Positions 34,994 to 46,735 of a stretch of 64,000 nucleotides of DNA are shown piece after piece (position 1 is the stretch's first letter; the number at the start of each line of letters is the position of its first letter). Both the position numbers and the translations under genes were made by a program. A model generated the notes under the pieces. That model did not search any database, was not told where the DNA came from, and saw only the letters and a program-made list of their open reading frames with translations. This DNA comes from Cryptomeria japonica. Taxonomy: Eukaryota > Streptophyta > Pinopsida > Cupressales > Cupressaceae. The stretch spans positions 542,334,335 through 542,398,334 of the forward strand of contig NC_081412.1 in the NCBI RefSeq assembly GCF_030272615.1. The letters run 5' to 3'.

Positions 34994-36695
34994 ATGCCTA
35001 CGGTAACTCGCTCTCAACGAAACAAACACAACGAAGCAACACCAGAATCAAGCATGAATCAAAGGTTGTCTAATCCTTTTGAAGGTCCACATCTAGAGGA
35101 GCCTGAAATTACTGACAAAATCCTTCGAGAATGTCAAGAAAGTGCTTCCTTTCAAAAGCTTGTAGAACGACTCATGGAAAATGACAAAGAAAAATATTTG
35201 CTCATGCTCACTAGTAAAGGAGTTAAACCTACGGAAGATTTAGACACAAACATTTTTAGAACAGGATCGCGACATTATGAATATCAAGAACAACAAAGAG
35301 AAGAAGAGACTCGTGACCCTGAGTCAAACATACCTGAACAAAATATCCCATAACTAAATATACTTGAACAAAACACCTCGGAGCAAAACATACCGTTCAA
35401 CACACCTTTTCAAATGAGAACCAATACAAGGGGAGAATTCTTCCCTTGGCAAAATAATGCACCTTTGGTTGCTTTTACTCAGCAAATGCAAATGTTACAA
35501 AGACAAATGCAAGACATGCAACAAGGGACAACAATACGGTACTCATTAAATGAAATTTGTCCTTATCCGTTTGATAGATGATTGAACATGGTTCCTTTTC
35601 CTCCGAACTCAAACGTTCCCAAATTTGACAACTACGATGGGAAAAGTGATCCCCGTGATCATGTTCGAGAATTCTGCACCATCAGTCTTGAATTCTCTCA
35701 TGACGACACCTAGCTGACGAGGTTATTCCCACGAAGTTTGGGAGGACAAACCATGGAATGGTTATCCAAAATCACACCACCTATCAGGTCATTTGATGAA
35801 CTAGTCAACAAATTCATAACTCAATATTCCTATAACATTCAACATGCTATTACCATGCTAGATGTTTGCAACACCAAACAGAAAAACAATGAAACATTCA
35901 TGGTATTCCTTCAACGTTGGCACTGTATGGTTTCACGATATCCTCGCGATATTCCTGAAAAGGAGAAAATGGAGATTTTCATCGATAACTTGAATAGTGA
36001 GATGAGTTACAGGCTCAAGCTCCAATGCATACCATCTTTTGCTAAACTGATAGAAAATGACATTCAAGTAGAGGAAGCATGTGTCAAGAAAGGAACGCTC
36101 AAATTCTTCAAAGAAGGAACAGGTTCATCAAATTACAATAACCAAAACAATAACAGCTTAGACAAATCCAGATTCTGGACCAGAAACAAAAACAATGCAA
36201 ACAAAGGAGGCAATGAACCACATCATCCAAAATCTAAACAACTCGTGCTCGCATTATCAGGAAATCCTCAAGCTACAAAGAACCCCAAAGGTGCTAACCC
36301 CGACACTAACACTTACGCACCGAATACCAATCAAAGTCAACCCACCACCAATAACACCAACAATGCTCAAAACAATAACACAAATCGAGGGCCTAATAAT
36401 AATTTGTAAGGTAACACTAACAATTTTCAAAAACGCATCTACACACCATTGGGACAATCATTGGAGTCAGCATTCAGAGAACTCCTAGCAAACAAAATTA
36501 TCTCTTTACTAGCAATCAGCAACTATGAACCACAAATCAAACCACCTTGGTGGAATGACTCGCATTTTTGTGATTTTCATCGCAACAAAGGTCATCAAAC
36601 GAATGATTGCATGAGACTGAAAAACATTGTTCAAGACATGATTGATAGAGGTGATTTAATAGTAGATGGTCTCAAGACAAATAGTGACCATGGAG
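34994..36695 (+). pseudogene. Element A gag, broken
   Basis: ATG at 34994 (MPTVTRSQRNKHNE). The capsid-like Retrotrans_gag core follows: KFDNYDGKSDPRDHV, a GGQTMEWLSKI helix, FDELVNKFITQYSYN, and FMVFLQRWHCMVSRYP near 35900. An Asn-rich stretch (36130-36410) precedes the zinc-knuckle-like CDFHRNKGHQTNDC near 36572. In-frame stops (near 35351, 35578, 35712 and 36408) disrupt it. Gag would form the particle that packages element RNA. The zinc-knuckle spacing matches that in the B family. Confidence 0.88.
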
Positions 36696-37149
36696 CCTTT
36701 AAGAATCCTCTTCCAAACTACAACAAAGAGGGAGCTTCAACTTCAAACGATACCCGTGGGGCTCGTATCAATCATGTTTACAATAACACCATCAATCATA
36801 TATCAGCTATAGACAATCATGTAAACGTCATCACAATCCGAGACCAACATAATCATGAATCTGTCAACGTAACAACCAGAGCTCAAAAATATGTCTTAAA
36901 GGGACATATGTCAACAACAAACACTGTACCCAAAATTCAATATGATTTAGTCAGCCAACTACACAAAACTCCCGCTCAAATATTTATACTAGAGTTGCTA
37001 AAACTTTCGTCGAAACAAAAAGACATATTGGAACAAGCGCTATTGGAAACAAATGTACCTCAAGATCTGGATGCTGACAAATTCCAAGCCATGGTCGCTC
37101 ATATGACAAGACCTCATAATCTCACCTTTTCTGAGCATGATAATATCTC

Positions 37150-37520
37150 ATTAAGCCATCCACATAACACTCCTCTCCATATTGAAGTCATTGTCTATAA
37201 ACACCGAGTAAAACGAGTATTGATAGATGGAGGAGCTGGGCTTAATATATGTACCTTAAAACTTATCCGTGCATGAGGCTTCTCAGAGGAGTCTATTGAT
37301 CCACGCAAAAAAATTACTATAAAGGCATACGATGATGAGGAAAGATCCTCTAAAGGAACAGTGTTGTTATCAATTCAAGTTGGACCCATATAAAGAGATA
37401 CTATGTGCCAGGTCTTAGACATAGACCTCACATACAATATTTTATTAGGTCGACCCTAGAAACATGAAATGAAAGCAGTTCCTTCTACGTATCACCAGTG
37501 TGTCAAATTTCCCTATAACG
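37150..37520 (+). pseudogene. Element A aspartic protease region, broken
   Basis: VLIDGGAGLNICTLKLI (about 37210-37260) is the active-site loop. DGG is common in Tat-lineage proteases instead of DSG/DTG. The downstream flap and second strand are recognisable (TYNILLGRP near 37430-37455), as is the FPYNGQEVSI tail. Stops lie near 37274, 37391 and 37457. Confidence 0.82.
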
Positions 37521-38848
37521 GACAAGAGGTCTCTATATCTGCTGATCACAAACCATTTCAAAATTATAATGCAATGGGGACAACCCAGGATAGTTTGGTT
37601 CCCCATAATAGGGAAAAACAAAAATCCTCAACATCCGATCTTCGACAAGAAAAGTCTGAATCACTCCTCGGAGATTTCAAACAGAAAATACAGATCAAGG
37701 AGCACGGCATGGGGGAATACTCTTTGGAACCCATGTGTTTGGCCACCTTACCAACATCACCCAAATCTCATGGATTACCTACAACATCAACACATTGGGT
37801 AACTAAGCCCATCACCAAGTTTGATGGTACATTCATCCAACTCGGTACTCTAGCACATGAATCAGAGGAAAAGGACATCCTTAGTTGGCTATACAAAGGT
37901 GAAGAAGAAGACAGTAGAGCAGCTACTCTGGATATTGTTATACCAACACACCTATATGGAAAAGGCTACTTAATCATGCAACAAATGGGATATAATGGCA
38001 AAGGACCTATTGGAAAGCGTAAAGAAGGTGTCACTGAACCAATAGACCTTCCTTCACAGCCTAGTAGGGATAAAACAGGGTTGGGCTATGAACTCACTCT
38101 CCTACCAAGAAGGACACCATGCGGAAATCCAAAACCTCAGTGGAAAGCAAAGAAAAAGTACAAGGAAGAATCCTGGCAAGAAGCACTATTTGAATCAGTA
38201 GAGACAATTCGTAAGGAACGTGAACATCAAGAAAAGAAGCAACATCAGGGGAAGCCCATCATTCACAAGAAGGCAACATCTACAGAAGTAGATCATATTC
38301 AAGCACCAATATCTAAAAAAGCAGAATCATCTCCTGATACCATTATTCCTCTAGAAGGGACAGTATATGAACAAATACAAAGAGTGGAAGCAGGATCAGA
38401 CACAGAATCCGAGAAAACTATAAAGCTTGTATCAATCATCAAAGACCTATTCTCACCCTACAACATACCAGTTCACAGCTCTGATAGAATTTGGGATACT
38501 ACCTCTGAAACTGATTCCAATGAATATGAATGGGGTAGTTGTTCTAATGCTACTAAGGATATTTGTGCAAAAGGCAGTCATACACCCATGTCTCAAGAAA
38601 CCCACAACACAGAATATAGACCACTTGAATTTGGTCCACAAAATATCTACGACACCAAGGAAAACGAGAAGCGTCATTATGAACAAGTCTATATGGAAGA
38701 TGATACCATCGAAGACCTCGATGACATCCTTAACTTCTTCAACATCCAGTCCAATCATGAAAATACCTCCATCATGACACTTACAGCAGCAGAGCTTGAT
38801 TTGCCAAACGATTCCTTACCACTTGTCTTTCTTGACCTCATTGACTAG
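37469..38848 (+). pseudogene. Element A pol segment with G-patch-like domain
   Basis: A 459-codon open stretch between protease and RT. At about 37955-38085 it reads YGKGYLIMQQMGYNGKGPIGK ... GVTEPI ... DKTGLGYE, following the glycine spacing of G-patch domains, which bind RNA helicases or RNA in other proteins. The remainder is acidic and lysine-rich spacer (EEDSRAATLDIVIP, KKYKEESWQEALFESV). The long unbroken frame contrasts with the stops on both sides. Domain call rests on motif spacing alone. Confidence 0.65.
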
Positions 38849-39329
38849 GATGAACCCGAAATACACGATATACCAATTTTCTCGAATGATGAATCTATTA
38901 TCCACTACCTATGTACCGTCAATCCAGAAATAGGCTCTACCAGTGAACACAGTAACGACATCTGCAACCAAGGGAGTGCCAAGTCTCTCAGTCGCAAAAA
39001 TGAACCAAATAAAGGATCTATTGCTGAAAACCAGTCAATGGCAGCTATAGATCACAAAAAAGTAAAAATAAAGGACGCATTTGAGGGTGAAAACCTTTTT
39101 AAGGCACCTAAAGATGGGAGACTTGACACTCTTCCTGAACATTTTCATGAGCGATCACCCATATTGATTGAGCCCACTCAATCAATCAACATTGGTACTA
39201 CAGAAGCAGCCAAAAACATACACCTGGCAGAATCTTTGATAGAGGAAGAAAAATCAACATTTATCAAATTTTTCCAGATATGCTCAGAATTGATCCACAC
39301 ACAGATATGCTCGGAATTGATCCACACTT

Positions 39330-40640
39330 AATCATGCATCACTTGTCCATTGCTCTAGGAATTAAGCCAATTAAGCAAAAACTGCGGAAGATGAATCCCC
39401 ATGTGACACTCATGGTCAAAGCTAAACTAAAGAAACTATTAGATGTCAGATTCATTCGACCCATCGACTATGCAGAATGGATTTCCAACATAGTACCAGT
39501 ATCAAAACCAGACGACAGTATCAGAATATGTACTAACTTCAGAGATGTCAACAAAGCCTGTCCAAAGGACGACTTTCCTTTGCCCAGTATTGACATAATT
39601 GTAGACCTCACAGCAGGCCATGCAATGTTATCACTAATGGATGGTTTTTCAGGCTATAATCAAATAAAAATAGCCCCAGAAGATCAAGACAGAACAACAT
39701 TTACTTGTCCTTGGGGAACGTACTGTTGGAATGTTATGCCTTTTGGCTTAAAGAATGCAGGAGCTACTTATCAATGAGTAATGACAATAATCTTTTATGA
39801 CATGATGCATACCTTCATGGAAGATTATGTGGATGATTTACTAGCTAAATCCTTCACCAGAGAAGAACACCTCAGCATATTAGCAAAGTTTTTTGATCGA
39901 TTGGAGAAATTCCAATTCAGACTCAACCCTAAGAAGTGTGTCTTCGGGGTTACATCAAGCAAGTTACTAGGCTACATAGTCTTAACTAAAGGTATTGAAG
40001 TAGATCCAGCAAAAGTACAAGCCATTATGGAGATGCCACCACCAAAGAATATCAGTCAGCTCAGATCTTTACAAGGACGACTTCAATCAATCAGTCGATT
40101 CATTGCTCAACTAGCAGATACAAGTCTCCCATTTAATCACTTGCTACATAAAAATGTACCATTCAGAAGGGAAGCCAAATGTGTAGAATCTTTTTATCAA
40201 ATCAAACAGTATCTGATGAATCCACCAGTTCTAGTACCACCAATAGTAGGAAAGCCACTCATTTTATACATTTCAACAACAGATATATCATTGGGGGCAC
40301 TATTGGCACAAGAAGATCAACAAGGAAAGGAACAAGTTATATACTATATCAGCAGGACATTGAATGGATATGAACTCAACTATACATTCATTGAGAAGGC
40401 TTGTCTAACAGTAGTCTTCACTTCTCACAAATTTTGACATTATATGCTAGCACACACAATTAAGCTAGTGGCAAAAATTGATCCTCTCAAATATCTACTC
40501 AACAAGGCAACTCTTATAGGTAGATTGGCTAAATGGGTCATGATTCTCAGTGAATTTGATATCCACTACACAGAACGAAGAGCTATCAAAGGACAAGCAA
40601 TTACAGATTAGTTGGCTGAAGCACCGCTACCAGGAAAACA
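39330..40640 (+). pseudogene. Element A reverse transcriptase and first RNase H, broken
   Basis: RT fingers/palm: HHLSIALGIKPIKQKLRKMN, YAEWISNIVPV, FRDVNKACPKDDFPLP, LSLMDGFSGYNQIKI, MPFGLKNAGATYQ, then the catalytic YVDD at 39826-39837 (EDYVDDLLAKS). The thumb/connection includes FRLNPKKCVFGV and the GYIVLTKGIEVDPAKV block. The first RNase H follows (ILYISTTDISLGALLAQ ... VIYYISRTLNGYELNYT). Stops at 39776, 40436 and 40610 interrupt it. Just upstream a 27-bp tandem duplication (39272-39327) shifts the frame. Confidence 0.95.
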
Positions 40641-40689
40641 AACTATGGAGATTGAATTTCCAGACAGGGACGTCCTGGCTATTTCTACC

Positions 40690-41110
40690 AAACAATGAAC
40701 CCTATACTTTGACGGATCCTACACACAACATGGTTCAGGTGTTGGCATTCTATTCATCACTCCTGAAGGACACACTATACCAAGATCATATAGGCTTATG
40801 TTCCCATACACAAATAATGTGGTTGAATATGAGACATTGGTTATAGGCATCAAAATGGCCGTAGAATGAAAAATCACGGAGTTAAAAGTCTACGGAGACT
40901 CACAACTAGTCGTCAGTCAAATCAACAATGACTATCAGACAAAGGATGACAAGCTGCTACTCTATAAGCGAATGGTGGATGACTTCAAGCAATATTTTGT
41001 ACATATCACCTTCAAGCAAATACTAAGGTTGAACAACAAAGCAGCCGATGCAATGGCTACTATCGCTTCATTGCTACAAATTCCAGAGCAACAGAGTCAT
41101 TATGAGTTTC
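40690..41110 (+). pseudogene. Element A second (plant/archaeal-type) RNase H
   Basis: LYFDGSYTQHGSGVGILF (first Asp), NNVVEYETLVIGIKMA (Glu), LKVYGDSQLVVSQI (second Asp) and RLNNKAADAMA with the late Ala-Asp turn are the motifs of a full RNase HI domain. It follows the degenerate RNase H joined to RT. Two RNase H domains in tandem are a marker of the Tat lineage of Ty3/gypsy. Interrupted by stops near 40699 and 40869. Confidence 0.88.
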
Positions 41111-41269
41111 TGGTAGAGCAATTGTTCTCCCCCGCCTATGACCACTCTGAATCCCATGTTATCTATGCCTTGACTAGTTCAGATTCTCTGTTATATGGAC
41201 CGATATATGACTATCTAAAGAACAATATCCTACCCATTGACCTATCCTGATACCAAAAACTTAATTTTA

Positions 41270-42447
41270 TCCGACAAGCCGCTCGTTATACCCTCACTAT
41301 TGATACTTTGTATCGTCGAGGTCTAGATGGTACTCTTCTTCATTGCCTTGATCATAATGAATCTGACTCCACTTTACACGAGCTTCACGAAGGTATTTGT
41401 GGCACACATTCAAGTGGTACTACTCTTGCTAAAAAGCTTATGAGAATGGGATATTACTGGTCGACAATGGAAAAGGACTCTTATCACTTTGCAAAAAAGT
41501 GTCCTAAATACTAGATCCATGGCAATCTGATACATGCACCAGCACAGGAACTGCAACCATTCATGACATCCTGACCCTTTTGTCAGTGGGGACTGGACTT
41601 GGTCGATAAAATTCATCCTTCATCTTCAAATGGACACAAGTTTATTATAACTGCAACAAAATACTTTACCAAGTGGATAGAAGCAGTCCCCATGACCACA
41701 GTGACTGGGAAACAAATTGCCTCTTTTATCCTAAATTATCTAATCTGCAGATATGGTATTCCGAGCTCCATCATCACCGATAATGGACGACCTTTCAAAA
41801 ACCAAGATGTCCGAGAACTATGTGAAAAATTCAAAATACAACATCGTTTCTCTACACCATACTACCCATAGGGGAATGGTCAAGTGGAAGCATCCAACAA
41901 GACAATATTGAAAATCCTAAAGAAAACAGTGAATGATGCAGGTAAATATTGGCATGTACAACTCAATCCAGCACTTTGGGCATACATAACTAGCATCCGC
42001 ACACCTACAGGAGCGACACCGTACTCATTGGTATATGGGTCAGAAGCTATTTTACCTCTGGAGGTAGAAATCCCATCTCTCAAAGTATCTTTGAAAGGCA
42101 TAATCCCAGATGAAGAGTATCGAGTTAACCGACTACAAGAACTTGAACTCCTAGATGAAAGATGTCAACGTGCCTACACTCATCTCAAAGCATATCAGCA
42201 ACGCATATGAAGAAGCTACAACCACAAGGTCATTCCTAGAAATTTTAAAGTTGGTGACCTAGTACTCAAGGAAAATCCTAGAAATCAGCAAGACCGAGAA
42301 AAGAAAGTGAACTTTGAACCTAACTGGTTAGGTCCCTATGTCATCATATCAGTTTATGGATCAGGTGCTTATCAACTAACAACTTCAGAAGGAGATGTGC
42401 TCGACGAACCAACTAACAGCATCCATCTGAAGAAGTACTACACTTGA
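41270..42447 (+). pseudogene. Element A integrase, broken
   Basis: The HHCC zinc domain is visible as LHELHEGICGTHSSG ... YHFAKKCPKY. The catalytic core has DDE residues in QWGLDLVDKI, IITDNGRPFKNQD and GNGQVEASNKTI. The C-terminal GPYVIISVYGSGAYQL region ends KKYYT and TGA at 42445-42447, with no chromodomain. Integrase would insert the element cDNA with 5-bp target duplications, matching the CACCT duplication seen. Stops at about 41513, 41571, 41869 and 42208. Confidence 0.95.
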
Positions 42448-43906
42448 GTAAGTCTAATGCACGGAAAAATAAAAAAAATCAAGAAAAAGCAAATAAAAAG
42501 GGTATAAATAAAAGCAATTGGTGAAAACCTGGTAACAAGCATTATTATGAAAGAACAACTCCTTTATCTATATCCATATCCTTATCTCTACATGTAAAGC
42601 ACTATCGGCCATCGCCTGACTTTTTATTACAAATATCCATTCAGGACATACTTAGCGCAGTCACTATTCTGATTTATCCGTCTATCCTTTCACCACATCT
42701 CACCATGGCTTGGTAATCACTGTACATACCCGCATCAAGAGGTACACTTAGCTGGGGGCAATAATCGTCAAAGACTTGCAGCATATTCAAACCATCAAGA
42801 CTAGTTGCGAACTCAGAACATCATATCCAACAAACCAAAAGCTCACCCAATCACAAAGCCAAACATCGATCGATAACAAAAGATTCACAAGAGCAAAACA
42901 ATGGATGATTTTCTGAAGTATCAAATGTTGCATTTTGCATAAAGTTTTGACTATTTTTGCATTTGAACTTTTTGAATTATTGGATTCTCTATATTTTCTC
43001 CACAATGCTTAAAAAGCTAGAGAAACATCGGGAAACTCCAATATTTTGTTAGTTTTCTGTCTGTGAGGTGATCATTTGTACTGTGTAAATACTTGTCTCG
43101 AGACGTGATTCACAACACATCATTGAAGACATGAGTCCACTTTACACATATAAATGGTTTAATCTTGTCTGTTTATACACAATCCACACTCAGGTCATCC
43201 TGGTTCAATCATACCTTGACGCTTGTGCTATCTTGCAAAATCAAACATCATGTAAATTTTTCTCAGGACATCATGGTTTAATTATACCATTATGCTTGTA
43301 TAAATTTTCAACATATCCCAAAATAAATTAATGCTCAATGATGATACATATATCAAAAGCAAACAACATGTGGCTATATCGGATGATAAATACAGAATGA
43401 GGATGCTCAAAAACAATTAGTTGCATATCATTTTACAATTAGTTGCATGTCATACCATACATCTTATTTTCAAGATACATCTCACAAACATTATGCATGT
43501 TCATCACAAATCATATCATATTCATTAAAAATCACAAGCATCTATCTAAAACATTGCATCATTATAGAATAAACAACAACATATAGAAAGCATAAATCCA
43601 TAACACATCACATGAAGATCAAGGAAAATGGTGTCATCTATATATCTCTCCAAAAATGATCAAAATACAAAAAATGTCATGTCTCTGCCAAATGAAATAC
43701 AATGATCAAAATACAAAAAATGTCATGTCTCTGCCAAATGCAATACAATGATCAAAATACAATAGAGACAACGTCTCTCAAGTATGACTATCTCCTGAGG
43801 GTGATGGTCTCGCTACAGATGTCCCAGCACCTGGATCTCTAGGTGGATCCTGTCTTGAAGGCCCTGTCACGCCTCTGCTCTCTATCCTAGACCCAGTCTC
43901 TCGAGA
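42448..43906. other. Element A noncoding spacer between pol and antisense gene
   Basis: AT-rich spacer. It holds a 46-bp sequence starting AATGATCAAAATAC repeated at 43655, 43701 and, truncated, 43747. No coding signature. It is the convergent 3' region of both gag-pol and the antisense gene, so both poly-A sites would be expected here. Confidence 0.6.
43655..43760. repeat. 46-bp tandem repeat (2.3 copies)
   Basis: Copies at 43655 and 43701 are nearly identical, with AAAATGTCATGTCTCTGCC inside each; a partial third copy starts at 43747. Confidence 0.85.
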
Positions 43907-45820
43907 TCAACTCGATCTCGACTGTGTAAAGCTCTGCACTTGGTGCTCCCTAGGCACCGCCTCCTCATAATGCCTCCTATAATACTCCGCCTTACGGACT
44001 CTCAAGGATAGCTCTCTCATAATATCTCTCATAGGACTACCTGTTGTCGCTCTCTCCAAAACATCAAATCGAGCATCAGATCGACCTAGCCACTCCAAAA
44101 TAGTATCCCGCTTTGTGGTCAGCTGTGTAATCTGACGCTGCTGCGACAATACCTGTGCCTGCGGCTGCTACAATGTCAACTGTAGGGTCCTAATCTGAGC
44201 ATCCTCTCGATGTGTTGGAACCCGGATTTGAAGGGGTACCTGGGAAGACGCACTCCACGTCCTTCCCCCTGTCCTCGGTGCTAGTGGAGGTAACACATCA
44301 GTCCTCCTCCTCTACGTTGGTCATCTCAACTCATTAGTCCCTCCCACCGTTGCTATCGCCTCTGTTACTCTCCCCTCACCCCCTGCTCCAATCGCCAAAC
44401 CTCCTCTCTCTCTATCCATCACAGCTCGTCGAACTGCTCTCTCCACCCACAACCCTTTATCACCACCATCTCTACCTCTGTCTCCTCTCCTCCCCCGATC
44501 TCCTCTCCCTCGTCGTCGTCCTCCACCTCCTCCATCATCTCCCTCATCCCCATCTCCACCTCCCTCATCCTCATCATCATTGAAAGCGGGTCGCATCTCT
44601 GCTGGATCTGATATCCTCGCCACGACACGAGCTCCGAACAATCGGGCAAACTCATCCGTCATACCAGCATCTAGTATCTTAGGGGCGTAGTCCCATATTT
44701 GGCCCGCTAACTACACAAACTCCTCTACGGCAACTGCACTATCAATAGTCGGACCCCAATCTGGTATATCCTACCTTCAGCAAGCATACAAACAGGTCCC
44801 CTATGGTATCCCATGCTGCCGACCATTCTGCCACAAAACTCTAGTAACCAAAAATCTCTCGATCATAAACGGGGTTTGCCCTATCAAAAATCGGGTCATG
44901 AAAACATATGGCATCTCCAGCCCATCCTCAGCCCATACCTCACAACTTGTATAAGGTCGCCAGACGACCATATCAATGTCATCTAATACCCTCCTCCAAT
45001 GCTCAAGTTTCCTCAGCTTCCGCTGGACAACTAACCCCCTGTATCCATATGCGTATGCACACCCAATAGGCCTATCTCTATCCACCAGTGGCCTAGCTGC
45101 GAGAATGTGCTCCCAACACCATACCTGTAGAAGTGTCACGCCAACTAACAAACTGTCGTAACCCAGGTATACTACCTCATGCAAGTCCCTATACAAGTGG
45201 GCTAGCATAGCCGATCCCCATGTGAACCTGCGACCCTGTGTCACCATCTCCTCCAACACCAATCCCCATCCTACAGATAGTCCCTTCGACCTGCGGTCGG
45301 GACATAGAAAACCACCTATAAATCCTGCCAGTACCGATGGAAGAGGCGCATAGTCCAAATCTAGAAACTCCTGCCACGGGACCTCATATCCACAAATTGT
45401 GTCATCATGAAATATCTAGCGAAGTGCCTCTGTCTCGCCCTCCTCTGTCTGCTCATAAGGTAACAGTGCACCTACTACAGGTATATGCAGGATCCGGTAA
45501 CAATCCTCTGGGGTCACCGTCATCTCACCTGTGGCAAAGTGGAAGATATTCATGTCACTATGCCATCTCTCTGCCAGTGCTGTAAGTAAATCGAGGCATA
45601 TCTAGAAGGGGAAGACAGGCCGCATCTATCAATAATCTCTAGATCAGCCTATGACAACCGTGGTATCAATGCCCATGGTCTAGGGAACTGCTCACATGAC
45701 TGAACCACTCCCAATCACTCCTGTCGAAAAGCAAAACAAGTCCAATATTAGTTTCCTCATCAAAACATAGATATCAAAATCAAAATCACAACAAAAACTT
45801 GAAAACTTTGAAAATCTAAT

Positions 45821-46130
45821 CAAGTTCTACATCATATTCATCCATATCAACTTGTAACACAACTCAAGTTTTCAAAAATCATATCAAACTTGTAACACAA
45901 CTCAAGTTTCCACATCACATCAACTTGTAACACAACTCAAGTTTCCAACCCATATCAACTTGTCAAACAACTCAAGTTCCACAATCATATCAGCTTGTAA
46001 CACAATTCAAGTTCCACATATATCAACTTGAAACAATGAAAATCAAATCAAGTTCATATCAATCCCACATTAATATCTATACATAACTTGAAAAATCACA
46101 AATCAAACCAAGTTATATCAGCACTCATAT
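45821..46130 (-). repeat. CAACTTGTAACACAACTCAAG minisatellite, in the intron
   Basis: About seven imperfect units of a 35-45 bp repeat carrying ATCAACTTGTAACACAA and CTCAAGTTTCC motifs (plus-strand reading), AT-rich, immediately inside the acceptor end of the predicted intron. Confidence 0.85.
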
Positions 46131-46261
46131 TGGACAAACTAGCAAAACCATGATAGCAGACACCGAAACGAACAATTTACACGTATCCCAGCAAAACTGA
46201 CCTTATCCTATAAATTTTCCTCATTCACAAATCATCCTATCTTGCAAAACCTACCACATGT

Positions 46262-46735
46262 GCTAACTAAATTTGGCTATGCGCTGAAATCTTACTCATG
46301 CGCTAAGCTATTTTCTCCACGCGCTATCCTATCCACCCCACGCGCTAGACTGACTCTATGTGCTACCTGTTTCTTCCAATGCGCCCTCTAATCCACCCTA
46401 AGTGCTAAACCTATCTCATGCGCTAACCTATCCTGTGTCTGCGCTACCTCTCTAACCCTATGCGCTATGTCAAACCTACGCACTACTTACCCCTACCCAT
46501 GCAACCCCCTATGCACCCCATGCGCTAGGTTTACTCGATGCGCTACCCGTTTCACCATCTACGCTACCCTGTGTCCCTGATGTGCTAATCTACAACTATG
46601 CGCTAACCTCGCAAATCTATGCGCTGCCCTAAGTTTTCAGACGCTACCCAAAATCTAAAACCTTATGCACTACGAAATTTTTCGTATGCGCTAACTGATG
46701 ACCCTTATGCTCTAAAACGAAAAAACTGCATGCCA
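46262..46735 (-). repeat. TAGCGCAT array 3 (antisense orientation)
   Basis: On the plus strand ATGCGCTA and one-base variants (ACGCGCTA, ATGTGCTA, ACGCACTA) recur about 20 times at 15-30 bp spacing. On the minus strand this is TAGCGCAT, the same 8-mer as arrays 1 and 2, in the direction of the antisense gene. Confidence 0.88.

Noticed and set aside
44350-44583. A Leu/Pro/His-rich plus-strand ORF
   Set aside because: Opposite-strand reflection of the Asp/Gly-rich linker of the antisense PMD gene.
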